Below are positions 30,801 to 42,241 of a DNA stretch of 64,000 bases, one piece after another. The stretch covers positions 2,666,001 to 2,730,000 of the forward strand of contig NZ_CP031123.2 of assembly GCF_002843235.3 (NCBI RefSeq), written 5' to 3'. Origin of the DNA: Providencia huaxiensis. GTDB taxonomy: Bacteria; Pseudomonadota; Gammaproteobacteria; Enterobacterales; Enterobacteriaceae. Below the pieces are notes generated by a model, which did no database searches, was not told the origin of the DNA, and worked only from the letters and a program-made list of their open reading frames with translations. Positions within the stretch are counted from its first letter, which is position 1. Each line of letters begins with the position of its first letter. The position numbers were made by a program, and so were the translations under genes.

Positions 30801-30804
30801 TCAT
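24883..30804 (-). CDS. Large toxin-like protein: C58 (YopT-type) protease triad and TcdA/TcdB-type pore domain
   Basis: A 1973-residue protein. The ATG at 30804 is chosen because AAAGGA lies six bases before it; the ATG two codons earlier touches that site. Residues 1-470 are not recognised, and no glycosyltransferase DXD motif is evident. Around 480-620 a C58-like cysteine protease can be read: Cys492 in KGRCYPL, His581 in NHSMLIG, Asp600 in YYFYDPNFGLF. About 740-1210 resembles the pore-forming/translocation domain of clostridial TcdA/TcdB and of large enterobacterial toxins: a Gly/Ala-rich hydrophobic stretch at 935-980, then DSQYIYRT, GATTRHDNGFD and YDFYIFPSE. The remaining 700 residues are beta-rich with repeats ending in aromatic pairs (LIWV, LYWQ). 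No signal peptide or immunity gene is seen. Strongly AT-rich, so probably acquired. LifA/Efa1 and chlamydial cytotoxins share parts of this layout. Confidence 0.8.
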   Translation of the reverse strand: MNNDKTKSLKTITENNITRSNEIANLTKMSKKSTIDTSELINSSGIAEKGKVEFIKTKDDRYVVRYLKDDNKSKFSINSYFLSYNKTDQSHFYPYYIDIPKEPSDSFFLFTDTLDKHSLIVTDYDKDHYRVYNDCRINSSILYDNVVMAVDYKDYRIKGKDSGNATAYMQYVNNEWQLFYQKQETKYYEGKKNLILNGNGRLVQNSPSKEINNKNEFIKYRDAVHQDILSLANELNIEVKKIDSGLYIQDKDFPESSINNTWRDLNTIIYKKLNRNISILDEVQNSWRNKIKQLYKISASESIKIKVLQQKIIQSDIYINLYQNRYSKALVEARQVERSWLWWQLKEKYGMSAAVKAGEQIIQGGSDENKKTVNERYENLVFVHKNSNNMPFRRRFSEGMEDFNEVNISGVNRKMSSLELKKLYLTLELSPIERGALYQRISKVSHEEYINYILSEAGKVSKLFYSFNSQSNRLIPQDFYLSLMGGETKGRCYPLVRAMSVALAKDGENGADVLINKLFIASASPKDKDSILLKSALEKLHSNIDAVEASFSHGRMGIEETQKLLDAGEKTVMFAINSQNHSMLIGKTVGNDQSHYYFYDPNFGLFTFNNSRELFIAFKMYMVEHKMADFYSAFGSAKKPHFEIITISTEDMAIVSVGNGLKVGNLSDSNELSQLTKREQESRRVIEKQNIIKNDLQLQGTLSILEAEQWGDRLDNSIKGLLFEYQMTKKWVPIFSTLQETKNGKYRLQFVNYDDPEKSHWVETEDTTFLEFNHYYNKKMEEFKEYSHVEERDTKLKEFDNDIHSFDGLNTGVAVQSLIQWYSDENNNIKPMETDDFNLALALKIHGYINYGMISHGIMSDLSKIVGVVRKGLKNNLIVESKAINIFSSSLARTANESTAILFNGALVGIDVYELSRAKSEPYKIIFGTQLAFDSANLITGGASLGAGLLGASGVSTFMSGAGVICAGLSIGFTSLARNFVVIGEDAKSVGHYFYMLDQAYQSNGYDYLTKRKIATPKFGAVFKKIDLKNNQIEFDSQYIYRTTPHSAGGGRKNYIFWAGNFPTMLHDRQQALNIRQGIGYTNSYRAYDYLEAEIIVLPVTPKSYIKYNYNLWPGATTRHDNGFDIIRRLENTDKFDYDFYIFPSENTITQIFHEYVDTSIEVNLDDKYRYVVVPKIPNEWYGKLNYSIKGNGGVYRIAPQLGTKITLFDESGSISPSNWLIDGTFFENDEIIIHHDKVIISGVEVYFSSSMPKDNILYINSQNEIYKIDCLNLTYYLISEDGNKWIGKSDRLSEHLDELNSQHKFNSQYIIIENYQYNGRNVGRAFYQTSTGHYIFTHYSDDKTNSADSFVILGDSFYFYSKKYNLIWVTGSDNKIKCKYMLVNNQGKSFELINIWENNGAVYFSCRYQAHDLPEVVTYMIDGDSIIFIGVFVDELTHYQLSEGQDKIPKKMLEQVLDKYILSVSDHEKLVTDNNANSSNFAEIILITGVDKNNNVYHYWLKYEDGTVIKSNVISYLDSIDKKNVNSNKLNQPKDIILVASLIDEEGNDVFYFYSRDKSRIYRQVGASPNISQIVEQQVKCIEVSNVDSIVFSHGILLVINKDGIVSQVSAKGEMKNFAINENWFDKKTIWWESLKEVNNKNGLYLLLGIKKLHNNEVIPAWYDNGNIIIAHQLSSKNTLQYLGVDEKSSAAIIYDMSSKRLYWQPLATTQELDKAFTGNKMYNPASLPSLYEIYPNMRFETVKRLASGLIMYTSNNEILYHDSSMAHAEGSKKEFLSSLLIKGGNQKDIINPPVIDNVKNIVLSAGNEQDSYIISRAAWLHYQVIIINNHASDYLTDTLVLPVDDMETLVVSRFDDDLILTDINTNSMLLINKAFEPNAEKYQHLQLRFLNSTEEIKVKTIVESYGLTDGFLSETSKLDKSSEEIALRNENQLLQLADTAVSLNTDESTFSNQRIVQSPLTNPPLHIGHIL

Positions 30805-30967
30805 ATTCATTCCTTTGAATATATTGTATAAGTGAAGGGTAGAGCGGAAAAATAAAAATAGTTTATTATTAATAGAAAAACCACCACTGGCTTCTAATTT
30901 CAGACATACTTCTATTTAACAATAAAGTTGTTTTATATGTTTATTGGGGGGAAATATAATTGATTCA
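30805..30967. other. Upstream region of the toxin-like gene
   Basis: About 160 AT-rich bases between the eno terminator and the toxin start. The eno terminator implies the toxin gene has its own promoter here. AAAGGA is at the ribosome site. No specific regulator box was recognised. Confidence 0.4.
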
Positions 30968-30997
30968 AACAAAAAATGGGAAGCGAACGCTTCCCAT
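30968..30997 (-). terminator. Rho-independent terminator of eno
   Basis: On the minus strand ATGGGAAGC and GCTTCCCAT form a strong stem with a very short loop, followed by TTTTTTG. Confidence 0.92.
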
Positions 30998-31024
30998 TAA
31001 CTAATTTAGCTAAACAAAAATAAA

Positions 31025-34464
<3,440 letters not shown>

Positions 34465-34588
34465 ATGCTCTATATAGTTCGTTCTACAGCTAGGCGGCAA
34501 GAGAGGATACCCGGGGAGCATACACCAGTATGTGACCCGAGTAGCCGAGCGCAACCAACAACGCTGTAGTGCGAAACCCAACGAGCAT
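34465..34588 (+). repeat. ERIC/IRU element (mazG locus, copy 1)
   Basis: 124 bp with ends ATGCTC/GAGCAT and arms CTACAGC/GCTGTAG. The central stem has one mismatch (CCCGGG against CCCGAG). The next ERIC begins on the very next base. Confidence 0.9.
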
Positions 34589-34712
34589 TGGCTCTATATA
34601 GTTCGTGCTACAGCTAGGCGGCAAGAGATGATACTCGGGGAGCATACACCAGTATGTGACCCGAGTAGCTGAACGCAGCCAACAACGCTGTAGTGCGAAA
34701 TATGACGAGCCA
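34589..34712 (+). repeat. ERIC/IRU element (mazG locus, copy 2)
   Basis: 124 bp with ends TGGCTC/GAGCCA, central stem CTCGGG/CCCGAG and arms CTACAGC/GCTGTAG. It is head-to-tail with copy 1, without a spacer. Its right end is two bases from the mazG stop codon (34715-34717, minus strand). Confidence 0.92.
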
Positions 34713-34714
34713 TC

Positions 34715-35509
34715 TTATTCTTGGTTCTTAACCTGCTGCCAAAGCCCTTCCATCTCATCAAGTGTAGCACTTTCTGTCGTTTTGCCACTCTCTGCGAGGC
34801 TTTTTTCGATTTGGCGAAAACGACCTTCGAATTTCTTACAAGCTTTTTGCAGCGCTATTTCAGGCTTATGACCTAAATGACGAGATAAATTCACCGTTGC
34901 AAACAATAAGTCACCGATTTCTTCTTCTAAGCGAGCTTGGTCAACGACCACTTGCGTGGCTTCTTCCATTACCTCTTCAAGCTCTTCATGGACTTTCCCA
35001 ACAACTGGCCCTAGCGTATCCCAGTCAAACCCTACTGAAGCACAACGCTTTTGAATTTTATACGCTTTCATCAATGCAGGTAGTGAATTCGGGATATCAT
35101 CTAATACTGAAAACTGCGATTTTTCAGCTCGTTCCTTTGACTTACGTTTTTCCCAACCATCAATCACTTCTGAGCTACTCAGTGTGTTATTGGAATCGAA
35201 AATATGTGGATGACGATGTTCGAGTTTATCGCTCACCGCTTGGCAAATATCATTAAAATCAAACAATGATTTTTCATGCGCCATTTGCGCATAGAAAACC
35301 ACTTGAAACAATAAATCCCCCAGTTCACCTTTTAGGTCAGAAAAATCCTCTCGTTCTATCGCATCAAGTACTTCATAAGTTTCTTCAAGCGTATAAGGCG
35401 CAATAGTTTTAAATGTCTGTACCTTATCCCATGGACAACCTGTTTGTGGATCACGCAGCTGTACCATAATGGATAATAAGCGTTCGATTTGGGGTTTTTC
35501 CTGACTCAT
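34715..35509 (-). CDS. mazG: Nucleoside triphosphate pyrophosphohydrolase MazG
   Basis: MazG hydrolyses NTPs and dNTPs to monophosphates and lowers ppGpp-related stress in E. coli. From the ATG at 35509 the protein is 264 residues (E. coli 263); the 13-codon upstream extension is not conserved. Two MazG repeats are visible: the first with YTLEETYEVLDAI, GELGDLLFQVVFYAQ and the second with KVHEELEEVME, EEEIGDLLFATVNLSRH; these Glu/Asp residues bind magnesium. It ends VKNQE, while E. coli ends VKRQEIDL by memory: the last three residues are missing where the ERIC begins. relA lies upstream on the same strand. Confidence 0.95.
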   Translation of the reverse strand: MSQEKPQIERLLSIMVQLRDPQTGCPWDKVQTFKTIAPYTLEETYEVLDAIEREDFSDLKGELGDLLFQVVFYAQMAHEKSLFDFNDICQAVSDKLEHRHPHIFDSNNTLSSSEVIDGWEKRKSKERAEKSQFSVLDDIPNSLPALMKAYKIQKRCASVGFDWDTLGPVVGKVHEELEEVMEEATQVVVDQARLEEEIGDLLFATVNLSRHLGHKPEIALQKACKKFEGRFRQIEKSLAESGKTTESATLDEMEGLWQQVKNQE

Positions 35510-35683
35510 TGTATTAACCTTTGATTTTCTTTTGTTTCTAATTGTCATCTTTATCTCAAACTTATCAGAAATGACACCCGTTCAACAAATTTTTCAGGAA
35601 AAAGCCATTTTCACTGATTAATAACAATTAAAAAACAATTCTAGGTAACCCGGAAAATGTGATTTTTAGAATATATCGGAGCC

Positions 35684-35808
35684 ATTTTCAAAATAGTTTG
35701 AGTTGCAGCTAGGCGGCAAGTAAACGAAACCCTAGGAGCATACATCAGTATATGACTAGGGTGAGAGCACGCAGCCAACAACGCTGCGGCTCAAAATATG
35801 AAGAAAAT
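35684..35808 (+). repeat. ERIC/IRU element (relA locus, copy 1)
   Basis: 125 bp with ends ATTTTC/GAAAAT, central stem CCCTAG/CTAGGG and arms TTGCAGC/GCTGCGG. It lies in the relA-mazG gap. Confidence 0.92.
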
Positions 35809-35829
35809 CACCGACAATATAACAGAGCT

Positions 35830-35954
35830 ATTTTCAAAATAGTTTGAATTGTAGGTAGACGGCAAGCGAAGATATCTCGGGGAGCATACATAAGTATGTG
35901 ACCCGAGTAGCTAAGTGTAGCCAACACCCCTACAACTCAAAATATGAAGAAAAT
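35830..35954 (+). repeat. ERIC/IRU element overlapping the relA stop codon (copy 2)
   Basis: 125 bp with ends ATTTTC/GAAAAT, central stem CTCGGG/CCCGAG and arms TTGTAGG/CCTACAA. It starts 21 bases after copy 1. Its last base is also the last base of the relA stop codon (35954-35956, minus strand). Confidence 0.92.
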
Positions 35955-38185
35955 CACTGAGAATGACGTTTTGCTTCTATAACATCCGGCAACTGATTTA
36001 ATTTTGCTAACACCCGACTCAGCACCTCAATATTATACAGCTCAATTGTCATATCTATCGTTGCCAATTGCTGCTTCACATCGCTGCGGCTACTGACGCC
36101 TAGCACATTAACCTTCTCATTCGCTAATATTGTCGTGATATCACGTAGTAGACCACTACGGTCATTGGCGACAACTCTAACCACCAGAGAATAGCCACTG
36201 GAATAGTTTTCACCCCAAACCGCATCAATGACACGTTCTGGTGCATGACTTTGTAATTCGGCTAATTGCTCACAATCTGCGCTGTGAATGGAAATGCCTC
36301 GTCCTTTGGTGATAAAACCAACGATTTCATCCCCTGGAATTGGTTGGCAGCAACGTGCAATATGGTGCATTAGGTTACCAACCCCTTCAACCACCACTCG
36401 GCCGCTACCATGGGATGGCGCTCTTGGGAGTGAAGACTTACTTTCCAATGTTTTCATTGCCGCGCGGTCTTCTTCTTCCGCAGTGGCTTTATTAAATTTG
36501 CTTTGCAGGAAATTCACTAATTGGTTGATACGGATATCACCACCACCAATTCCGGCTAAAACTTCATCCAATGAATGAACATTATAGCGCGCAATTAGCA
36601 GTTTCTCTGCTTCTCGCAGGCTGATATCAAGCTGTGATAATTCGCTATCTAGAATTTGGCGCCCGGCAAGGATGTTTTTGTCTCTATCTTGTTTACGGAA
36701 CCAATTTTGGATTTTGGCTCGCCCACGGCTGGTTGTTACATACCCTAAGTTAGGATTTAACCAGTCACGGCTTGGGTTTGGGTGCTTTTGAGTAATAATT
36801 TCAATTTGGTCACCCATTTGTAATTGATAGCTAAATGGGACAATACGCCCACCTATTTTTGCACCAATACAACGGTGGCCGACATCACTGTGAATGTGAT
36901 ACGCGAAATCAAGCGGCGTCGAGCCTGCTGGCAAATCCACCACATCCCCTTTAGGGGTAAAGACATACACGCGGTCATCAAACACTTGGCTACGAACTTC
37001 ATCTAGCATTTCGCCAGAATCTGCCATCTCTTCTTGCCATGCAATCAGCTTACGTAACCACGCAATACGGTTTTCGTAACTACTGCCCTTGCCAATGCCA
37101 GTCGCGCCTTCTTTGTATTTCCAGTGCGCGGCAACCCCCAGTTCTGCATCTTCATGCATTTGGCGGGTACGAATTTGAATTTCAAGGGTTTTACCGTTAG
37201 GGCCTAACACCACAGTATGAATCGATTGATAGCCATTAGGTTTCGGGTTCGCCACATAGTCGTCAAACTCATCAGGAAGGTGGCGAAAATGGGTATGAAC
37301 GATCCCTAATGCAGCATAACAATCCTGCAAGCGTTCAACGACAATGCGCACTGCTCGCACATCAAACAGTTCATCAAATGCCAATGATTTTTTCTGCATT
37401 TTACGCCAAATGCTATAAATATGCTTAGGTCGGCCGTAGATATCTGCTTGAATACTCTCTTTTAACATGTACTTACGTAAGGTTGTAACGAAAGTATCTA
37501 TATACTCTTCACGGTCAATACGACGTTCATGGAGGAGCTTTGCAATTTTTTTATATTCATCAGGATGTAGATAACGAAAACAGAAGTCTTCTAACTCCCA
37601 TTTCAATTGCCCAATTCCAAGACGATTTGCTAAGGGTGCATAAATATTGGAACACTCTTTTGCGGCTAAAACGCGTTCGTCTTCAGTCGCATCTTTAACT
37701 TCACGTAAATGGGCAATTCGTTCCGCTAATTTAATGACAACACAGCGGAAATCTTCCACCATCGACAATAGCATACGACGAATATTATCGACTTGTGTCG
37801 AGCTTGTTTCGCTCGATTGTGTTGCTTTGAGTTGACGAATTGCATCCATTTCCAGCACACCTTTCACAAGTTCGTGAATGGATTTGCCAAATTCATCAAT
37901 AACTTCTTGTTCTTCTAACTTCCCTTCTTCCACTAAGGGGAAAAGTAAAGCCGCTTGTAAGCTGCCGATATCCATACTTAATGTCGATAGGATTTCGGTC
38001 ATTTCAATACCACGCCACAGTAATAGAGGGGCGATTTCTTGTCCGGCTAATTTATCGTGACAATATTGCCAGGTATGGATGAGCTTTTCTTCTGATTGTT
38101 TATTGCTCAATCCCAGGCCGTTAACCCACTTTTCTGGGGCAAACTCACCTGCTGGGGTAAGATGCGCACTTCTTACTGCAACCAT
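35954..38185 (-). CDS. relA: (p)ppGpp synthetase RelA
   Basis: RelA binds stalled ribosomes and makes (p)ppGpp during amino-acid starvation. The protein is 743 residues (E. coli 744). It has the N-terminal HD-like domain without the HDxxED motif of SpoT (inactive hydrolase), the synthetase domain with RPKHIYSIWRKMQ and GYQSIHTVV, the TGS domain (VYVFTPKGDVVDLPAGSTPLDFAY-type segment at about 405-465), the zinc-finger region with CCQPIPGDE, and a C-terminal ACT domain. The C-terminus diverges in the last residues, and an ERIC overlaps the stop codon by one base. rlmD is 16 bases upstream, as in E. coli. Confidence 0.97.
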   Translation of the reverse strand: MVAVRSAHLTPAGEFAPEKWVNGLGLSNKQSEEKLIHTWQYCHDKLAGQEIAPLLLWRGIEMTEILSTLSMDIGSLQAALLFPLVEEGKLEEQEVIDEFGKSIHELVKGVLEMDAIRQLKATQSSETSSTQVDNIRRMLLSMVEDFRCVVIKLAERIAHLREVKDATEDERVLAAKECSNIYAPLANRLGIGQLKWELEDFCFRYLHPDEYKKIAKLLHERRIDREEYIDTFVTTLRKYMLKESIQADIYGRPKHIYSIWRKMQKKSLAFDELFDVRAVRIVVERLQDCYAALGIVHTHFRHLPDEFDDYVANPKPNGYQSIHTVVLGPNGKTLEIQIRTRQMHEDAELGVAAHWKYKEGATGIGKGSSYENRIAWLRKLIAWQEEMADSGEMLDEVRSQVFDDRVYVFTPKGDVVDLPAGSTPLDFAYHIHSDVGHRCIGAKIGGRIVPFSYQLQMGDQIEIITQKHPNPSRDWLNPNLGYVTTSRGRAKIQNWFRKQDRDKNILAGRQILDSELSQLDISLREAEKLLIARYNVHSLDEVLAGIGGGDIRINQLVNFLQSKFNKATAEEEDRAAMKTLESKSSLPRAPSHGSGRVVVEGVGNLMHHIARCCQPIPGDEIVGFITKGRGISIHSADCEQLAELQSHAPERVIDAVWGENYSSGYSLVVRVVANDRSGLLRDITTILANEKVNVLGVSSRSDVKQQLATIDMTIELYNIEVLSRVLAKLNQLPDVIEAKRHSQ

Positions 38186-38201
38186 ATATTCTCCCTACCT
38201 A

Positions 38202-39533
38202 TTAAACCTCTGGGCGACGGATAAATAACGCCATTGACTCTAAATGGCTAGTTTGCGGAAACATGTCTAGCATCCGCAACTGTAATAATTGATAGCCCCC
38301 ATCAAGTAAAACTTTGCTATCTCTCGCCAATGTTGTGGGGTTACATGAAACATAGACAATTTTTTCTGGCATCAGTTTAATTAAATGTTCCATAACACCA
38401 GCTGCTCCAGCCCTCGCTGGGTCTAATAACACTTTATTAAAGCCATGAGCCGCCCAAGGTTGTGTGTGTATCTGAGCTTCTAAGTTTTCATTATAGAAGG
38501 TTGCATTACAAATAGTATTGAGCTGTGCATTGTTTCGAGCCTGTTCGACTAAATTTTCTACACCTTCAACACCCACAACGGATTTCGCTAACCGTGCAAT
38601 TGGCAACGTAAAGTTACCCATTCCACAAAAAAGATCTAATACTCTATCTTCACTGTTTAGATCTAACCATGCTAATGCTTGTTCTACCATCTGCTGGTTA
38701 ACTTGCCCGTTCACTTGAATAAAATTTAATGGATCAAATTTTAGTATCTCCCCAGCAACTTGATATTCAGGCTGTGGAGAAATTGCTGACAAAGCTTGTA
38801 AGTTTTCATCATTCCCCGCTAACCAGATAGACACTCCGTGCTGATTTTCAAAATCACTCAACCTTTGAGTATCTGATAACGAAAAAGGCGTTAAGTAACG
38901 AATCAATACAATCTTGCAATTGTCTGCACGAATAAGTTCTACATGACCCAGTTTTGCCTTATTACTGAGCTGGTTAATACATTCAGAAAGCGGCTTTAAT
39001 AAGATATCCAATTCAGGGGAAAGTACCGGGCAATTTTTTATATCAACCAATGTGTTAGATTGAGGTTGACGGAACCCCATAATGACATTTTTACTTTTAG
39101 ACTGATATTGTAGCCCTAATCGAGCTCGACGGCGGTAACCATATGGCTCACCACTAATCACCGTAGGAACGGATATATCTAGCGATGTTTCGCGCTGCAT
39201 CAGGTAAGCTAATGCATGAGCTTTACTTTCTCTTTGCAGTGCAATGTCAACATGCTGCTGTTGGCATCCTCCACATTGATTAAAATAACGGCAATGAGGC
39301 TTTACTCTCTGGGAGCTAGTACTCAAACGCTTAACCACCTTTCCTTTAGCAAAATGTCGTTTCTCTTCCGTCAATGCAATGTGTGCTTCTTCGCCAGGCA
39401 ATAAACCTGTTACAAAAATGGTTTTCCCTTCGATACGGGCGACACCTTGCCCTGCGGCATCAAGGCTGTCAGCAATAACCGTGATTTGACGGCGTGAAGT
39501 GGTACGACGAACAGGAGAGTAAAATTGAGCCAT
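38202..39533 (-). CDS. rlmD: 23S rRNA (uracil-1939-C5)-methyltransferase RlmD
   Basis: RlmD (RumA) makes m5U1939 in 23S rRNA with SAM. The protein is 443 residues (E. coli 433). An N-terminal TRAM domain is followed by 4Fe-4S cysteines Cys81, Cys87, Cys90 and Cys168. The SAM-binding motif VLDLFCGMGNFTLP is at about 290-303, and the catalytic Cys is Cys397 in VYVSCNPTTLARD. It lies 16 bases upstream of relA in the same direction, the E. coli arrangement. barA, its divergent neighbour in E. coli, is absent; dgt is upstream instead. Confidence 0.96.
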   Translation of the reverse strand: MAQFYSPVRRTTSRRQITVIADSLDAAGQGVARIEGKTIFVTGLLPGEEAHIALTEEKRHFAKGKVVKRLSTSSQRVKPHCRYFNQCGGCQQQHVDIALQRESKAHALAYLMQRETSLDISVPTVISGEPYGYRRRARLGLQYQSKSKNVIMGFRQPQSNTLVDIKNCPVLSPELDILLKPLSECINQLSNKAKLGHVELIRADNCKIVLIRYLTPFSLSDTQRLSDFENQHGVSIWLAGNDENLQALSAISPQPEYQVAGEILKFDPLNFIQVNGQVNQQMVEQALAWLDLNSEDRVLDLFCGMGNFTLPIARLAKSVVGVEGVENLVEQARNNAQLNTICNATFYNENLEAQIHTQPWAAHGFNKVLLDPARAGAAGVMEHLIKLMPEKIVYVSCNPTTLARDSKVLLDGGYQLLQLRMLDMFPQTSHLESMALFIRRPEV

Positions 39534-39708
39534 AAAGTAGTCACTACAGAGTATTAAGTTATAAAAATCATGATTGTCGAGTTTCCAATTTTAGTGCGAT
39601 GTTTTTTTTCGCTAATTAATTAAGAAAAACGACCTATACCATTATACCTATTTTCCTATCATTTGATTGACTACTTTTCTATTTTTATCATTCCATTCAA
39701 GTATTATA

Positions 39709-41235
39709 TTAATTGCTAACCATAAATTTACGATATTCTTCATAAGCATAGTGGTCGGTCATGCCACTAATATAGTCTTGAATCAAACGAGCTCGATAAT
39801 AAAACTCTAGAATAGATTTATCTGATTCATTCGTTGCGGAGATTTTCTCAAGTGCTTCCGTGTAAGATAAGCGGTGCTTATTAGATAATTTATGAAATAA
39901 CCTCGTTTCAATGAAAAAGTGCTTGTGATAATTTTTTTCAACAAGATCAGCGAAATCCTGCCTATCCATCATCAATAATGGGCTATAGAAATCTAATAAC
40001 CCACTGATAATTCGGTAGCCTTGTAACTCTAACTCTTCAACTTCATGGTGGTTAAATACATGTTTAAAAGCCACTGTTTTCAGTACTTTCAATAACCTAT
40101 GTTCTGGACTTTTATCTTCTAGCAACGCACTGTTAAAAGTGCCATTATAAATTTCGGGCAGATTTTTAATGAATTGTTGTGCGCTGTAATGAGACAATTT
40201 CCCTGTGATATTCACGCGCAAATACATAAAGAACTGATCTTGCTGAATACGCCTTGTGTGGTTGTCACTGATATTATTGAAAGCTCGCATAATGGTTTGA
40301 TCGAACAAATCATTTTGTACAATATCTCCCCACTCTGCTTTCAAATATTCAATCAACTGTTCAACAGTAAAAATGCCTTTTTCCGCGGCATCATCCAAAT
40401 CAGCAATACAATATGAAATATCATCAGCCGCTTCCATAATATAGGACAGCGGAAAACGACAATATTTCTCCATATCGAGCTTTTTGGTTAACTCACTAAC
40501 AAAGTCCACCTCAGACCAATAATAGCCTGGCTTTTTCATCAAATAATCAAACTCAGGTGGAATTGGCTCCAAATCATAAGCACCACGCGTATATTTTAAG
40601 ATAGAACCAACTTGCGCATAGGTTAAGTTTAATTTGAGTAAGCGATGCGCCATACGCAGCCCTTGCGCATTACCTTCAAATGAGCATAAATCCTGCTTTA
40701 ATTGGCGGCGGAATAAATCTTGTTTTTCATTCCCAGTTAACTGTAATGCAGGTATTTTGCATGGGTCAGGGGAATCCGGTGTAAACAGGTAACTTGGCGA
40801 CAATAATTTGGTAAACCATCGCTGAATTGCGGCCTCACCAAAATGTCCAAATGGAGGATTTCCGATATCATGCATTAAACACGCCATTTCGACTAAGCTT
40901 TCAAAAGCATCACAACGTTCATCTAACCCATAGGGCTCGAGCAATTTTTTCTTTTTTAATTCACCTAAAACCGTTTTACTGATGTAGCGGCCAACTTGCT
41001 GGACTTCTAGTGAGTGAGTTAAGCGACTCCGCACTGCTGCGTTTTGCTCTAAGGGAAAAACTTGTGTTTTTTGTTGTAAGCGGCGAATGGCAGCCGAATT
41101 AATGATCCGCCCACGGTCACTTTCAAATAAGCGATTAACCGCATCTTCATCTTTAGGTGAAATTTTTTGGTTTTTCGCACTACTCATATAGTTACGCTGA
41201 AAGTTTAGCTTTTTAACAAAATTAATCTCACCCAC
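39709..41235 (-). CDS. dgt: Deoxyguanosinetriphosphate triphosphohydrolase
   Basis: Dgt cleaves dGTP to deoxyguanosine and triphosphate. The protein is 508 residues (E. coli 505). The HD-superfamily metal site is seen in [13 protein letters not shown] and [16 protein letters not shown], followed by a second His/Asp set in [18 protein letters not shown]. The C-terminal segment [12 protein letters not shown] is also conserved. The N-terminus [16 protein letters not shown] aligns with E. coli, supporting the start at 41235. It is divergent from mtnN, the E. coli order. Confidence 0.95.
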   Translation of the reverse strand: MGEINFVKKLNFQRNYMSSAKNQKISPKDEDAVNRLFESDRGRIINSAAIRRLQQKTQVFPLEQNAAVRSRLTHSLEVQQVGRYISKTVLGELKKKKLLEPYGLDERCDAFESLVEMACLMHDIGNPPFGHFGEAAIQRWFTKLLSPSYLFTPDSPDPCKIPALQLTGNEKQDLFRRQLKQDLCSFEGNAQGLRMAHRLLKLNLTYAQVGSILKYTRGAYDLEPIPPEFDYLMKKPGYYWSEVDFVSELTKKLDMEKYCRFPLSYIMEAADDISYCIADLDDAAEKGIFTVEQLIEYLKAEWGDIVQNDLFDQTIMRAFNNISDNHTRRIQQDQFFMYLRVNITGKLSHYSAQQFIKNLPEIYNGTFNSALLEDKSPEHRLLKVLKTVAFKHVFNHHEVEELELQGYRIISGLLDFYSPLLMMDRQDFADLVEKNYHKHFFIETRLFHKLSNKHRLSYTEALEKISATNESDKSILEFYYRARLIQDYISGMTDHYAYEEYRKFMVSN

Positions 41236-41492
41236 TCTGCCACCTTCCCTATCTCGATTGATGTTTCATTATATAGCCTAAATACAGGAAAAATACTTCA
41301 CGGCTCACCTTTCAATGTTACACTTCGTGCACCTTTGTAATTTCGTTGTCTAAATCCGAGTTGTTGCAATTAAAATTGCGAACCTGCTCGAAAAATACAG
41401 CAATAACACAATAAAACATTATCGTCCCTAGTCAAAATATTGACACTATATTGACATTAATAGTGCAAATTGAGCAGGGAAAAGGAGACAAA
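41236..41492. other. dgt-mtnN divergent promoter region
   Basis: About 257 bases between two divergent genes. Two TTGACA hexamers lie at 41440-41445 and 41451-41456, 37-53 bases before the mtnN start; neither has a clear -10 partner at normal spacing. AGGAG precedes the mtnN ATG. Confidence 0.4.
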
Positions 41493-42185
41493 ATGAAAGT
41501 TGGAATAATTGGTGCCATGGAACAGGAAGTGGCGATTTTGCGCTCACAAATAGAAAATTGCCAAACCATTAGCCGCGCTGGCTGTGAAATTTACACAGGT
41601 CAAATTAATGGCGTTGACGTCGCCTTATTAAAATCAGGTATTGGTAAAGTCGCAGCCGCAATCGGTACAACACTGTTATTAGAGCATTGCCAACCAGATG
41701 TCGTGATTAACACGGGTTCCGCAGGTGGTTTAGACCCTCGTTTAAATGTTGGCGATATCGTGGTTTCTACGGAAGTTCGTTATCATGATGCTGATGTGAC
41801 AGCATTCGGTTATGAACCTGGCCAAATGGCACAGTGCCCACCCGCTTTCGTTGCTGATACTAAACTGATTGAAGTTGCTGAGCAGTGCATTAAGTTATTG
41901 GATATGAATGCTGTTCGTGGTTTAGTCTGTAGCGGTGATGCTTTTATTAATGGTGCTGAGCCACTGGCACGCATTAAAGCCATGTTCCCGCAAGTTGCGG
42001 CAGTAGAAATGGAAGCTACCGCGATTGGCCAAGTATGTCACCAATTTGGCACCCCGTTTGTCGTCGTTCGTGCTATTTCGGATGTGGCAGATAAGGAATC
42101 CCATACGAGCTTCGATGAGTTCTTACCTGTCGCTGCTCGTCAATCCTCACTGATGATCACAGCCATTTTAGCTAAACTCGCTTAA
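41493..42185 (+). CDS. mtnN: 5'-methylthioadenosine/S-adenosylhomocysteine nucleosidase
   Basis: MtnN (Pfs) removes adenine from methylthioadenosine, S-adenosylhomocysteine and 5'-deoxyadenosine. From the ATG at 41493, preceded by AGGAG, the protein is 230 residues (E. coli 232). Signature segments are [16 protein letters not shown] with the catalytic Glu, [32 protein letters not shown] and the catalytic Asp in [11 protein letters not shown]. btuF follows in the same direction after about 60 bases, as in the E. coli mtnN-btuF operon. Confidence 0.97.
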   Translation: MKVGIIGAMEQEVAILRSQIENCQTISRAGCEIYTGQINGVDVALLKSGIGKVAAAIGTTLLLEHCQPDVVINTGSAGGLDPRLNVGDIVVSTEVRYHDADVTAFGYEPGQMAQCPPAFVADTKLIEVAEQCIKLLDMNAVRGLVCSGDAFINGAEPLARIKAMFPQVAAVEMEATAIGQVCHQFGTPFVVVRAISDVADKESHTSFDEFLPVAARQSSLMITAILAKLA

Positions 42186-42241
42186 TGATTTTCATAAAAG
42201 GTATAGCCATTTGTTAGTTATGCCTTTTAATTAATTCTACG

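Noticed and set aside
24883-30804. A TcdA-type self-cleaving cysteine protease (CPD) domain in the toxin
   Set aside because: No inositol-phosphate-sensing CPD with its His/Cys pair could be recognised; the readable triad fits C58 instead.
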